Source of the DNA: Bacillota bacterium
Lineage (GTDB): Bacteria > Bacillota > UBA4882 > UBA8346
Length of the DNA stretch: 52,721 nucleotides
Assembly (NCBI GenBank): GCA_023429995.1
Contig: JAEZCE010000049.1
Location: 1-52,721, forward strand
Reading direction: 5' to 3'
Numbering within the stretch: the first letter of the stretch is position 1; the number at the start of each line of letters is the position of its first letter. Below the pieces are notes generated by a model. The model saw nothing but the letters and a program-made list of their open reading frames with translations. It did no database searches and had not been told where the DNA came from. Positions 33,710 to 43,049 of the stretch are shown piece after piece. The position numbers were made by a program, and so were the translations under genes.

Positions 33710-36142
33710 TTACACTGTTTGGAAGGAAATATGCTCTTGTTCAACTTTGGCTCGAATTGTTTTCCCCGGCTCCAAATTTCCTTTTAATATTTCTTCCGAC
33801 AAGGGATTTTCAATCAGCCTTTGAACGGCCCGGCGTAAAGGTCGGGCTCCAAACACCGGATCATACCCTTCCTGTACCAAAATATCCTTTGCTTCATTGG
33901 TGACTTCCAAGCCAAGCCCTTTTTCATTTAATTGTTTAGTCACGGGCAAAATCATCAAATCAACAATTTGTTTGATTTGATCCCGGGTCAAAGCATGAAA
34001 AACAATTACTTCATCCACCCGGTTTAAAAACTCCGGCCGGAAGGTCTTTTTCAATTCGTCAAGCACTTTGTCTTTCATCTTCCGGTAATTGTCTTCTTCC
34101 TCATCCTGGGACACTTGAAAACCGATTGTTCCTTGATGATCAATTAGATTTGCTCCGACATTGGAGGTCATGACTACGACCGTATTGCGAAAATCCACCG
34201 TCCGACCGTGGGAATCCGTCAGACGCCCGTCCTCTAATACTTGAAGTAAAATATTGAACACTTCCGGATGGGCTTTTTCGATTTCATCCAATAAAATGAC
34301 TGAATAGGGTTTACGGCGGACCCGCTCCGTCAATTGGCCTCCCTCTTCAAAACCGACATAACCCGGAGGAGAGCCGACCAGCCTGGAGACAGTATGCCGC
34401 TCCATATACTCCGACATATCGATCCGGATGACCGAATTTTCATCGCCAAACATTGCTTCCGCTACTGCTCTTGCCAATTCGGTTTTACCGACTCCAGTCG
34501 GCCCTAAGAAGATAAAAGAACCGATCGGGCGTTTCGGGTCTTTCAATCCGGCCCTGGCCCGGCGAATCGCTTTCGAGATCACCTCAATGGCTTCATTTTG
34601 TCCAATGACCCGCTCATGCAAAATCTCTTCCATTTTCAGCAAACGTTCCGTTTCGGCTTGTTCCAGTTTCGATACCGGGATACCGGTCCAACTCGCCACG
34701 ACTTCCGCAATATCCTCCTCGGATACAACCGGTTCATTCATCCCGCGTTTGTTCTTCCACTCATTACGTAAATTATCCAACTGTTGACGGAGTTTTTGTT
34801 CTTTATCCCGCAAATCGGCGGCTTTTTCGAACTCCTCATTTTTGATGGCCGCTTCTTTTTCTTGTTGAAGGACTCCTACTTGGTCTTCCAGTTTCTTTAG
34901 ATCCGGAGGCGTAATCGTTGTTTTAAGGCGGACTTTGGAAGCAGCCTCATCAATAAGATCAATGGCTTTATCCGGGAGAAACCGATCGCTGATATAACGA
35001 TCCGATAAATTCACCGCCGCCGTAATCGCAACATCAGAAATTTTAACCCGGTGGTGCGCTTCATAGCGATCACGCAACCCGTTAAGAATTTGCACGGCTT
35101 CCTCTTTCGACGGCTCTCCGATTTTAATCGGCTGGAACCTCCGTTCTAAAGCCGCATCCTTTTCAACATGTTTCCGGTACTCATCAAGAGTTGTGGCGCC
35201 AATGCATTGTAGCTCGCCACGGGCTAGCGCAGGCTTAAGAATATTGGCTGCATCGATAGCGCCTTCGGCCGCTCCCGCTCCAATCAGCGTATGCATCTCA
35301 TCGATAAACAGGACAACATCACCGGCATTACGGATTTCCTCCATCACCTTTTTCATTCTCTCTTCAAACTCGCCACGGTACTTGGAACCGGCGACCATTG
35401 AACCCATATCGAGTGTAATCACCCTTTTATTTTGAAGGACTTCCGGTACGGTACCGTTCACAATCTTTTGAGCCAATCCTTCAGCGATTGCGGTCTTTCC
35501 GACTCCGGGTTCACCGATTAAGACCGGATTGTTCTTGGTGCGTCTTGATAAAACCTGAATTACCCGTTCAATTTCATTTTCACGTCCAATGACCGGATCA
35601 AGTTTACCGATTTTAGCCAGATCGGTTAAATCCCTGCCAAATTGATTTAAAGTTGGTGTTTTATTGGAACCCCGGGGGACCCCAGGTTGTTCCGAATAGC
35701 CGCCGGTATTACCTCCCAGCAAAGCGATGACTTCTTTACGAACCCGATCCAAATCGGCGCCCAGATTTTTTAATACCTGAGCCGCTACTCCCTCTCCTTC
35801 CCGAATCAAACCCAATAAAATATGCTCAGTACCGACATAATTGTGTCCTAACTGCCGTCCTTCATCCACCGCCAATTCCAATACTCTTTTAGCTCTGGGT
35901 GTAAAAGGAATTTCTCCAAAGGGGTTCGTCTCTCCACTTCCGATGATTTTCTCCACTTCATCGCGAATCTTATCCAATCGAATATCCAGAGATTCCAAGG
36001 CTTTTGCAGCTACCCCTTCACCTTCAGATAGCAAGCCCAGTAATAAATGCTCAGTGCCAACCACATTATGGCCCAAACGGGCTGCCTCTTGCTGCGCCAA
36101 ATATACTACCTTTCTCGCTCTTTCCGTAAATCTTTCAAACAT
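33710..36142 (-). CDS. clpC: ATP-dependent chaperone/unfoldase ClpC
   Basis: 810 residues, a full-length class I Clp/Hsp100 protein. It has N-terminal double Clp-N repeats (both with VGTEHLLLGL), AAA-1 with GEPGVGKT, a middle UVR-containing coiled coil and AAA-2 with GPTGVGKT and the typical LPDKAIDLIDEA. ClpC unfolds substrates for ClpP; in Firmicutes the adaptor McsB marks arginine-phosphorylated proteins for it. I prefer ATG 36142 (MFERFTERA is the usual N-terminus) over in-frame GTG 36151, which overlaps the mcsB stop. It is last gene of the ctsR operon, six bases after mcsB. Confidence 0.97.
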   Translation of the reverse strand: MFERFTERARKVVYLAQQEAARLGHNVVGTEHLLLGLLSEGEGVAAKALESLDIRLDKIRDEVEKIIGSGETNPFGEIPFTPRAKRVLELAVDEGRQLGHNYVGTEHILLGLIREGEGVAAQVLKNLGADLDRVRKEVIALLGGNTGGYSEQPGVPRGSNKTPTLNQFGRDLTDLAKIGKLDPVIGRENEIERVIQVLSRRTKNNPVLIGEPGVGKTAIAEGLAQKIVNGTVPEVLQNKRVITLDMGSMVAGSKYRGEFEERMKKVMEEIRNAGDVVLFIDEMHTLIGAGAAEGAIDAANILKPALARGELQCIGATTLDEYRKHVEKDAALERRFQPIKIGEPSKEEAVQILNGLRDRYEAHHRVKISDVAITAAVNLSDRYISDRFLPDKAIDLIDEAASKVRLKTTITPPDLKKLEDQVGVLQQEKEAAIKNEEFEKAADLRDKEQKLRQQLDNLRNEWKNKRGMNEPVVSEEDIAEVVASWTGIPVSKLEQAETERLLKMEEILHERVIGQNEAIEVISKAIRRARAGLKDPKRPIGSFIFLGPTGVGKTELARAVAEAMFGDENSVIRIDMSEYMERHTVSRLVGSPPGYVGFEEGGQLTERVRRKPYSVILLDEIEKAHPEVFNILLQVLEDGRLTDSHGRTVDFRNTVVVMTSNVGANLIDHQGTIGFQVSQDEEEDNYRKMKDKVLDELKKTFRPEFLNRVDEVIVFHALTRDQIKQIVDLMILPVTKQLNEKGLGLEVTNEAKDILVQEGYDPVFGARPLRRAVQRLIENPLSEEILKGNLEPGKTIRAKVEQEHISFQTV

Positions 36143-36147
36143 TTCAT

Positions 36148-37224
36148 TCACACCCCTTCGACTTCGCCTTCGCTTGCTTTCAGTTTTTCCCGTACTATCT
36201 TCGCCCGATGAAAATCCCTTTCAGCTGAAGACAGTTCTTTACCGACAATTCTCTGCAGTATGGAAGCGCGAATCGTAAATAATAATTCTCTTACGATTAG
36301 TTTGTCGACTTTTGGTATTATACCCAGTTCGGCGCCGAGTTTGACATCAGACAATAATTTTAAGGCTTCCTGAGAGGTAAGCATCCTCGCTTGAGTCAAA
36401 ATACCATAAGAGCGGCACACCCGGTCTTCCAACTGAACTTTGGAATCTTTTAAAAGTGTTTCCCGGATCGCTCTTTCCCGTTCAATTACTTGACGGCATA
36501 CACTTTTTAAATTGCTGTTTAAATCAGATTCGCTCCGGCCCAAGGTAACCGAATTCGAGACTTGGTAAATATCACCGATCGATTCAGTCCCTTCCCCATA
36601 TAAACCCCGGATGCTAATCCCAATATGCGTTAATGCCGATAAAACTTTTTTAACTTGATCAACAATTGCCAAAGCCGGCAAATGAAGCATCAGGGATGCC
36701 CTCAAACCAGTCCCGGCATTGGTCGGACATGCGGTAAGATATCCATATTTTTCATCAAAACATAAATCCAAATTTTCCTCCAAATAATCATCCATCTGAT
36801 TGGCTATATTGAAAGCCCCGTCCAAAGAAAATCCTGGCGTAATGGCTTGAATTCTCAAATGATCTTCTTCATTGACCATCACACTGATGGATTGATTCTG
36901 GTTAACAAGTAACATCCGCAAATGAGGTTTTTCAATAAACTGCGGGCTGCATAAATGTTTTTCAACCAAAATCGCCCGGTCATTCGGGGTTAGCGCCTCT
37001 ACTTTAATGACAGCCAATGGTTCAATCGAAGGTTTTTCCTTTATCACTCTGCTGATTTCATCATCAATGGAACTTAATTGCGTTTCGTTGGCATAACTGG
37101 GAAAGGGAACCCCTTTTATATTACGGGCCAATCTTATCCGGCTGCTGATGGCTACATCGCCGGCTTCTCCTTCAGACTTTGTCCAGGATGGAAAAAAATC
37201 CCCTCCATTGTCTTGAGTATTCAT
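36148..37224 (-). CDS. mcsB: Protein-arginine kinase McsB
   Basis: A 358-residue phosphagen-kinase fold enzyme that phosphorylates arginines on damaged proteins, directing them to ClpCP. Signatures: SSRIRLARN near residue 27, VNEEDHLRIQ near 117 (catalytic Glu-rich loop), and CPTNAGTGLRASLMLHLPAL near 165. Length matches the family. It starts at ATG 37224 after GGGGG, 11 bases after mcsA, and ends at 36148 in a TGA inside GTGTGA that is shared with an alternative clpC start. It is co-regulated with its activator McsA. Confidence 0.97.
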   Translation of the reverse strand: MNTQDNGGDFFPSWTKSEGEAGDVAISSRIRLARNIKGVPFPSYANETQLSSIDDEISRVIKEKPSIEPLAVIKVEALTPNDRAILVEKHLCSPQFIEKPHLRMLLVNQNQSISVMVNEEDHLRIQAITPGFSLDGAFNIANQMDDYLEENLDLCFDEKYGYLTACPTNAGTGLRASLMLHLPALAIVDQVKKVLSALTHIGISIRGLYGEGTESIGDIYQVSNSVTLGRSESDLNSNLKSVCRQVIERERAIRETLLKDSKVQLEDRVCRSYGILTQARMLTSQEALKLLSDVKLGAELGIIPKVDKLIVRELLFTIRASILQRIVGKELSSAERDFHRAKIVREKLKASEGEVEGV

Positions 37225-37235
37225 CTTTTAACCCC

Positions 37236-37745
37236 CTATAGTTCAGCTTCCAAACGACGGATTTCATCTCTTAAAAAGGCCGCTTTCTCATAGTCCTCCC
37301 GGCCAATCGATTGCTGCAGTTCGGTGCGAAGATCGCTAATTTCCTTTCGTACTCTTACTTTCCCCCCGCTGCGTTTGGGAACTTTTCCAGTATGTTGAAC
37401 GCTGCCATGAAGCTTCTTCAGCAACGGCTCTAAACCCGTCTGAAAATACTGATAACAATCGCCACACCCCAATAATCCGCTGCTCATGAAATCAGAGAAA
37501 GTCAAACCACAGTTCTTGCAACTTATTTCCTGGTTGGTGTTGGGTTGTTGATAAAGATTCAAATCGCCTTCAAGCAACCCGACAATAAAGTTTTGAAAAT
37601 TAAAACTGGGCTCGAAAATAATTCCTAATTCATTCCCTACATTTTTGGCGCAAACCTCACATAAGTGAAGTTCAGTTTTTTCGTGGTTCATAATTTTAGT
37701 TAAATGAACCGTAGCCGGTCTTTCACCGCAGTTTTGGCACAACAT
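37236..37745 (-). CDS. mcsA: McsA, activator of McsB
   Basis: 169 residues. Two pairs of zinc-binding CxxC motifs are visible (MLCQNCGERPATVHLTK and LHLCEVCAK; then CKNCGL and LGCGDCYQYF), then a C-terminal UVR motif (LRTELQQSIGREDYEKAAFLRDEI). McsA binds and activates the arginine kinase McsB and modulates CtsR. ATG 37745 is preferred, giving the family's usual MLCQNCGERPAT start after AGGTGA; the frame opens 12 bases earlier. It is the second gene of the ctsR operon. Confidence 0.95.
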   Translation of the reverse strand: MLCQNCGERPATVHLTKIMNHEKTELHLCEVCAKNVGNELGIIFEPSFNFQNFIVGLLEGDLNLYQQPNTNQEISCKNCGLTFSDFMSSGLLGCGDCYQYFQTGLEPLLKKLHGSVQHTGKVPKRSGGKVRVRKEISDLRTELQQSIGREDYEKAAFLRDEIRRLEAEL

Positions 37746-37805
37746 ACAATCCATCACCTCATTCTTGGGTCTTTTGTCTTTTATTTGAAAGAATGACTAA
37801 ATATT

Positions 37806-38267
37806 TTATGCTTCAGTTCTACTACCCAATACCATTAACAGCGCCTTCAAAAATTTGGCTCTCAAAAAATCGCCTTGTGAGGCTTCAACGCTGGAAAAGT
37901 CATCAATCATCACTCGTAAAATCAACCGAGCCGAATCCGCCTCAATCATATTATTTTCAACCAATCTTTCCATTAACTGCTCCGAATCGCTCTCAGTCAA
38001 CTCATCAGGAATAATTTCATTGATCAAATCCGGATAACTGGCGCTCCGCCAAGTCACCGGAATAATTCGGATATAACCGCCGCCGCCTCTTTTGCTCTCA
38101 ACAATATAACCATGTTCGAGATTAAAGCGGGTCTCCAAAACATAATTAATCTGCGAAGGAGCACAACGGAACATTTTTGCCAACTCCCTCCGTTGCAACT
38201 CAATCACTTTGTTTTGAATTAAAATTCCCCTTAGATATTGTTCAATAAAATCAGCTAGGCTTCCCAT
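37806..38267 (-). CDS. ctsR: CtsR, class III heat-shock repressor
   Basis: 153 residues. N-terminal winged HTH (SLADFIEQYLRGIL, RRELAKMFRCAPSQINYVL, the glycine-rich wing around KRGGGGYIRI) and a C-terminal dimerisation part. CtsR represses clp genes and is inactivated by heat via its glycine wing. It starts at ATG 38267, eight bases after GAGG. It is first gene of the operon and has its own operator upstream (38278-38295), so it is autoregulated. Confidence 0.96.
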   Translation of the reverse strand: MGSLADFIEQYLRGILIQNKVIELQRRELAKMFRCAPSQINYVLETRFNLEHGYIVESKRGGGGYIRIIPVTWRSASYPDLINEIIPDELTESDSEQLMERLVENNMIEADSARLILRVMIDDFSSVEASQGDFLRAKFLKALLMVLGSRTEA

Positions 38268-38277
38268 TTCAATTACC

Positions 38278-38325
38278 TCTGACCTTCTTTGACCTTATTG
38301 TAACGAAATTTTTTTTAAAAAACAA
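38278..38325 (-). promoter_or_regulatory. ctsR promoter with CtsR operator
   Basis: TTGTTT (38325-38320) and TACAAT (38302-38297) with a 17-base spacer. Directly after the -10 box lies AGGTCAAAGAAGGTCAGA (38295-38278), a near-perfect CtsR heptad direct repeat (consensus RGTCAAANANRGTCAAA, with one change in the second half). Binding there would block transcription start. Confidence 0.9.
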
Positions 38326-38350
38326 GGGAAGGCTTTAAATCTTCCTTCCC
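38326..38350 (-). terminator. Intrinsic terminator of the M23 peptidase gene
   Basis: GGGAAGG (38326-38332) and CCTTCCC (38344-38350) form a 7-bp stem; the minus strand continues TTGTTTTTT. Those T residues double as the ctsR -35 region. Confidence 0.75.
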
Positions 38351-38408
38351 AAAAATCAGCCATTTTTATCCTTTCTTTATTAATATCACTCTAAATCGCA
38401 ATTTTCCT

Positions 38409-39320
38409 CTAAAATTTGCAAGATTCCTCTATATAGCGATAAGGGTTTACTTTAACCCCGTTTCTTTCAACCTCAAAATGCAAATGACTGCCATATGCAC
38501 GGCCTGTTGCGCCCACTTTGCCAATTACCTCTCCTCGCAATACCGGGCTATTTTTACGGACAGATATCTTCGATAAATGGCCATAATAGGTTTTGAGTAT
38601 TCCATGATCAATTATGACCAATAATCCATAACTCCCCATCCAACCGGCATATACAATGTTTCCATTTTCCGCAGCTTTGACCTGCGTTCCAAAAGGCGCA
38701 GCCAAATCGACCCCATAATGCATCCGGCCCCATCGGTTTCCAAACCGCGAAGTCAAAAAACCCCTCAATGGCCTCATAAGAAAAATTTGCATTTTTTGAC
38801 TGCCTTTTTCTTTGGTGGGTCTTTTCGGTAGATATATCATCTCACCTGCTTTAAATGATTCCAATTCAGGATTGAGTCTCCAAAACTGCCAATCTGTTAA
38901 ATGATAGTCTTGAAGAATCGTTTCCATAGAATCCTCCTTTCTCAACCGATATCTTTGAAAAATTGGCTGTCTTTTTTCAGGAGATGGCAGGTAAAGAATT
39001 TGACCTGCGAACAGTTTATGAGGATTGGAGATTTTGTTAATCCGTCGAATAGAATCAACCGATGTAAAGCTATAACGACTAATCCTGGAAAGGACATCAC
39101 CTTTTTTAACCACATATTTTTGTAATTTCACATCCAGTAAAGCTTTTCTTGCAAAGTCCTCTCCAATCACAAAAAAATTTTGAGACGTCTCTACCCGGTA
39201 GTGATGATGAAATCCATCATTCGGTTCAGCATAGACCAAGGAAAAACCGGAAAAACTTAATACTCCAAGAAAAATAAGACCCAGTAAAAAAATTATGTGC
39301 AACTTCTTGCCTACTGGCAT
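38409..39320 (-). CDS. M23 peptidase with LysM domains
   Basis: 303 residues. An N-terminal signal or anchor helix (IIFLLGLIFLGVLSFSGF) precedes two LysM-like cell-wall-binding repeats at about 50-95 (KKGDVLSRISRYSF...LFAGQILYLP) and 103-150. Then comes an LytM/M23 zinc endopeptidase at ~185-300 with MHYGVDLAAPFG (H and D ligands) and HLHFE. It cleaves peptidoglycan cross-links and probably acts in cell-wall growth or division. ATG 39320 is used; the frame opens at an adjacent TTG. It is a single-gene unit between ctsR and rho. Confidence 0.9.
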   Translation of the reverse strand: MPVGKKLHIIFLLGLIFLGVLSFSGFSLVYAEPNDGFHHHYRVETSQNFFVIGEDFARKALLDVKLQKYVVKKGDVLSRISRYSFTSVDSIRRINKISNPHKLFAGQILYLPSPEKRQPIFQRYRLRKEDSMETILQDYHLTDWQFWRLNPELESFKAGEMIYLPKRPTKEKGSQKMQIFLMRPLRGFLTSRFGNRWGRMHYGVDLAAPFGTQVKAAENGNIVYAGWMGSYGLLVIIDHGILKTYYGHLSKISVRKNSPVLRGEVIGKVGATGRAYGSHLHFEVERNGVKVNPYRYIEESCKF

Positions 39321-39348
39321 CAATAATGGCTGCTCCTTTCAAAAAAAA

Positions 39349-39381
39349 ATCCTTCAAGTATTATTTCCATACTTGAAGGAT
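39349..39381 (-). terminator. Intrinsic terminator of rho
   Basis: ATCCTTCAAGTAT (39349-39361) and ATACTTGAAGGAT (39369-39381) are perfect 13-bp inverted repeats; the minus strand continues with nine T. It is about 96 bases after the rho stop. Confidence 0.88.
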
Positions 39382-39476
39382 ATGATTCCTAAGTTGGGGA
39401 GATCCATCAGCCTTAGGGCTTTAAAAAACTAGTAAAACGTTTACTCAATAACTACCTAATAATCGTGAACGCTCTA

Positions 39477-40763
39477 CTAGTACTCACTGTTTCGCTTTTT
39501 TAAGACATTTTCGGCAAATGTTGAATTCATGATCATTTCCCGGAATTCCGCATTAGACTTTGAGTTACTTAAACGATCAAGCAGCAGCTCCATTGTTTCG
39601 GCCGGTCCCAAGGAACCCAGCACTTTCCGTAAGACCCAGGTGCATTCGAGTTCCTCCGGTTTAAGCAGCAATTCTTCCTTACGTGTTCCGGATTTAATAA
39701 TATCGATGGCCGGGAAAATTCTCCGGTCTGCCAATTTACGATCTAAATGAAGCTCCATATTTCCGGTTCCCTTAAATTCCTCAAAGATCACTTCATCCAT
39801 CCTGGAACCGGTTTCTACCAACGCAGTGGCCATTATGGTCAGACTGCCACCCTCTTCCATCTTTCTAGCCGCTCCAAAAAAGCGTTTGGGCTTATGAAGC
39901 GCATTGGGATCAACGCCGCCGGAAAGGGTCCTGCCACTTGGAGGCTCCACCAAATTGTAAGCCCTAGCCAGACGGGTAATGGAATCCAATAAAATTACAA
40001 CATCCCGGCCAACTTCTACCATACGCTTGGCCCTTTCCAAAACAAGCTCAGCAACACGAACATGGTTCTCCGCAGGAAGGTCAAAAGTTGAGCTTACGAC
40101 TTCTCCTCTGACCGAACGCGACATATCCGTTACTTCTTCTGGACGCTCATCAATTAATAAAACAAGGAGAATAATTTCCGGATGGTTTTCGGTAATACTG
40201 TTGGCGATCTTTTTCAGTAAAGTGGTTTTCCCGGCTTTCGGAGGAGCTACGACCATGCCGCGCTGGCCTTTACCAATAGGAGCCATTACATCAACAAGCC
40301 TCATGGCAGTTTCTTTGGGCTCAGTTTCCAATCGGACTCTTTCAAAAGGATAAACCGGCGTAAATTCTTCAAAATGATTCCGGGTTCGAAGGGAGTCCGG
40401 ATCGACAAAATTGACAGCCTGAACTTTCAGTAGTGCGAAATAGCGCTCATTGTCTTTAGGGGGACGTACCTGTCCCGAAACCAAATCGCCTGTACGTAGA
40501 TTAAAACGTCGGATTTGCGAGGCTGAAACGTATATATCTTCAGGGCCTGGGCTGTAACCTTCTACTCTTAAAAAGCCAAATCCATCGGGAAGAATTTCCA
40601 AAATCCCTTGGGAAAATATCAATCCTTCTTTAACTGCCAGTACTTTGAGTAATTCAAAAATGAGTTCCCGTTTTCGAAATTTTGAATAATTTTCGATGGA
40701 CATTTCTCGGGCCATTTCTTGAAGTTCCTGCAAAGTCTTTGATTCAAGTTCCGCCAATTGCAT
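39477..40763 (-). CDS. rho: Transcription termination factor Rho
   Basis: 428 residues, the usual length. Rho_N helical domain at 1-45, an OB-fold RNA-binding domain (GILEILPDGFGFLRVEGY) and the RecA-like ATPase with Walker A APPKAGKTTLL, the LLVLLIDERPEEVTD region and Q-loop residues. The hexamer translocates on RNA and terminates transcription. It starts at ATG 40763 after AAGGAGG. It is followed by an intrinsic terminator; the gap 40764-41006 upstream holds no gene. Confidence 0.97.
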   Translation of the reverse strand: MQLAELESKTLQELQEMAREMSIENYSKFRKRELIFELLKVLAVKEGLIFSQGILEILPDGFGFLRVEGYSPGPEDIYVSASQIRRFNLRTGDLVSGQVRPPKDNERYFALLKVQAVNFVDPDSLRTRNHFEEFTPVYPFERVRLETEPKETAMRLVDVMAPIGKGQRGMVVAPPKAGKTTLLKKIANSITENHPEIILLVLLIDERPEEVTDMSRSVRGEVVSSTFDLPAENHVRVAELVLERAKRMVEVGRDVVILLDSITRLARAYNLVEPPSGRTLSGGVDPNALHKPKRFFGAARKMEEGGSLTIMATALVETGSRMDEVIFEEFKGTGNMELHLDRKLADRRIFPAIDIIKSGTRKEELLLKPEELECTWVLRKVLGSLGPAETMELLLDRLSNSKSNAEFREMIMNSTFAENVLKKRNSEY

Positions 40764-41006
40764 CGATTTTTGCCTCCTTGGTATCTATCATGATCTGGAT
40801 ATTCGTATTGTTATAATAGTGGATCGATTGGTAGTATTCAGTTTGATTGTTGGGGAATTAAGTATTCTGTCAAAATTAATTCTCGCATATGGACAAAAAA
40901 GAAACCTACGAATATATTTTATTCGTTTTTATTTTTTCTAACACATGGATTCTCAAAGGATAGTCAGATGGCGCATGCGTCGGCAAGAAAATAAAGTGGA
41001 TTTGCT

Positions 41007-41666
41007 TTAGGGTTTTAAATTAGGATGGACCTTGCTAGCGTCAAAACTGGTAAAACCCTTTTCCGCTAATGCGATTGAATTTACTTCTTTTACAATTCTT
41101 AAATCTTCAATTGTTTCTGCATAAATGATATGAAGACTGTGACAAATTGGGCAATGCAGCTCCAGTTTTTCCGGAAATACATCAATTTCAATTTGATGAT
41201 TTCCGCATCGACAAAACATTTGATTCTGTTCTGCGATGTGATGAAGATGTTTCAATACTTCGAACATGACCTGGGGATTGCTGAAATAATCGTCAAAACC
41301 GAGATTGTTCATGATGCTTCCAATATCATTCTGCTTTTGTTTTATGAGCTTGGCAAGTGAAGCCTCATCCCCTATATATCCCAGTTCTTGTCCCGTCTCA
41401 ATACACCGAATTACCACTAGCGGTTGTTCCCATATTTCCTTGCGGGCAAGCTTAATAATATGTATCTCTTCACAGAGCAAACAAGAGATTTGCAAAATAT
41501 AATCTTTGAAGTTCTTGGTATTGATAGTTAATTTATTAAACCCGCATTTACAAATGACTTTCAATGGTTTATTTTTTGTTATATGAAAAAAGGAAATCGT
41601 ATGATTTTCTAATCTTCCACAGAGCGGGCAACGCAAAGCCAGACTTCGTTGGGTAGATACTATCAT
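41007..41666 (-). CDS. Zinc-ribbon rich protein, unknown
   Basis: 219 residues from ATG 41666, eight bases after GGAGG; the frame opens 15 bases earlier. Four cysteine-rich positions (CPLCGR, then CKCGF, CLLCEE, CRCGN and CPICHS) form two or three probable zinc ribbons, at the N-terminus, middle and C-terminus. The arrangement CPxC...CPIC suggests zinc fingers of the type found in nucleic-acid or protein-binding factors. No family recognised. It lies between rho and cheB on one strand, ~110 bases after cheB. Confidence 0.65.
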   Translation of the reverse strand: MIVSTQRSLALRCPLCGRLENHTISFFHITKNKPLKVICKCGFNKLTINTKNFKDYILQISCLLCEEIHIIKLARKEIWEQPLVVIRCIETGQELGYIGDEASLAKLIKQKQNDIGSIMNNLGFDDYFSNPQVMFEVLKHLHHIAEQNQMFCRCGNHQIEIDVFPEKLELHCPICHSLHIIYAETIEDLRIVKEVNSIALAEKGFTSFDASKVHPNLKP

Positions 41667-41777
41667 ACCGACCGCCTCCATTCCGATTCATATTAAGTTT
41701 CGGCGTAGTTTAAATAAACTCCTCCTTTTTTTGGCACTTATACCAAGGAAAAAATCTCCATGTTCCGCCAATGGAAA

Positions 41778-42836
41778 CTACTCATTAAGAAGATTGACAA
41801 TCCGGACATACATCTCTGTTAAACTTTCGACATAATCGGCGCCACCCAATTCCACGGCAGCTCTGGGCATTCCATAGACAACACAGCTGGCTTCATCTTG
41901 GGCAATGGTCCGGGCTCCTAATTGGCGCAAATGCTGCATACCCGTACCCCCATCGACTCCCATACCAGTCAAAAGCACAGCCAGAACCTTACTACCGCAG
42001 ACTTCAGCTATGGACTCAAAAAGATAGTTCACTGAGGGCTTCAGGATTAGCTTGGGTTCTTCTGAAACTTCCACCACCAATCGTTCGCCTTCCCTGTGTA
42101 ATTTAGTCTGGTAGCCGGCAGGTGCAATTAAAACTCGCCCGGGTTTCATCTCATCCCCGGTCTTTGCTTCAACAACCTCTAATTTGCAATATGTATCCAG
42201 CCTTTTGGCAAAGAATCCCGTAAAACCCTTAGGCATGTGTTGCGCAATAATAACACCCAGGGGAAAATCTTCGGGAAATTGGGTTAACAAATAATAAAGA
42301 GCTTTAGGTCCCCCGGTCGAAGCTCCAATCGCCAAAAGATCATACTTTAGCCCCTTATTCGCTTCAATCGCTTGTTGTGCAAGAGAGGGTATCAAGGGTG
42401 ATTGAGATACTATTTTGGCCAAATGAACTTCAGAAGCTGTTCTGATTTTTTGGATCAGATCCATCGCTACATTATCTAAAGATGCCGCATCGGGCTCCGG
42501 AGCATTCGGTTTGGTAACAAAGTCAATAGCCCCCATTTCCAGGGCTTTAAGAGTATATTCCGCCCCTTCGGTTGTTAAATAACTTACCATAATGACTGGG
42601 GTAGGCGATTGCTCCATGATTCTGGCTAAGCAATCCAAACCATTCATCTTTGGCATTTCGATGTCTAGTGTAATCACATCGGGTTTCAAAATTTTGATTT
42701 TCGAAAGTGCATCTTCCCCATCATTGGCAGTACCAACAACCGTTATATCCGTTTCCTTATTCAATATATCGGATAACACCTGTCGTATCAAAGCAGAATC
42801 ATCAACCACCAGAACTCGAATTGGCAATTTTGCCAC
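41778..42836 (-). CDS. cheB: Chemotaxis methylesterase CheB
   Basis: 352 residues. An N-terminal receiver domain with DD at 12-13 and phospho-acceptor D58 (ITLDIEMPKMNG), a linker, and the C-terminal methylesterase with catalytic Ser (AIGASTGGPKAL), His (IAQHMPKGFT) and Asp (LTGMGVDGGTGM). It removes methyl groups from or deamidates chemoreceptors to reset adaptation. GTG 42836 begins just after AAAGG; an in-frame TTG nine bases on is a possible alternative. No cheR, cheA or receptor gene is nearby. Confidence 0.95.
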   Translation of the reverse strand: MAKLPIRVLVVDDSALIRQVLSDILNKETDITVVGTANDGEDALSKIKILKPDVITLDIEMPKMNGLDCLARIMEQSPTPVIMVSYLTTEGAEYTLKALEMGAIDFVTKPNAPEPDAASLDNVAMDLIQKIRTASEVHLAKIVSQSPLIPSLAQQAIEANKGLKYDLLAIGASTGGPKALYYLLTQFPEDFPLGVIIAQHMPKGFTGFFAKRLDTYCKLEVVEAKTGDEMKPGRVLIAPAGYQTKLHREGERLVVEVSEEPKLILKPSVNYLFESIAEVCGSKVLAVLLTGMGVDGGTGMQHLRQLGARTIAQDEASCVVYGMPRAAVELGGADYVESLTEMYVRIVNLLNE

Positions 42837-43049
42837 CCTTTCTTGATCAACCCATAATATAAGCTTAAGGTAAGTTCAACATGAAAGCTTTATTTCCTGC
42901 TATTTTAATCCCTGGTTCAAACATGTTTACAAGCCTGTTATCTATGGGTCATCCCGGACTGAATTTTCGCCTCTTCGAAACGGCTTTTCCATCAATCAAA
43001 CTTTGGTAGGTTCAAAATTGTCAGAATCTTTTAGTGATTGGGGACTGCT

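Noticed and set aside
35841..36278. 145-codon plus-strand frame opposite clpC
   Set aside because: Antisense to the conserved Clp-N repeats, with a low-complexity Ser/Pro-rich translation typical of shadow frames.
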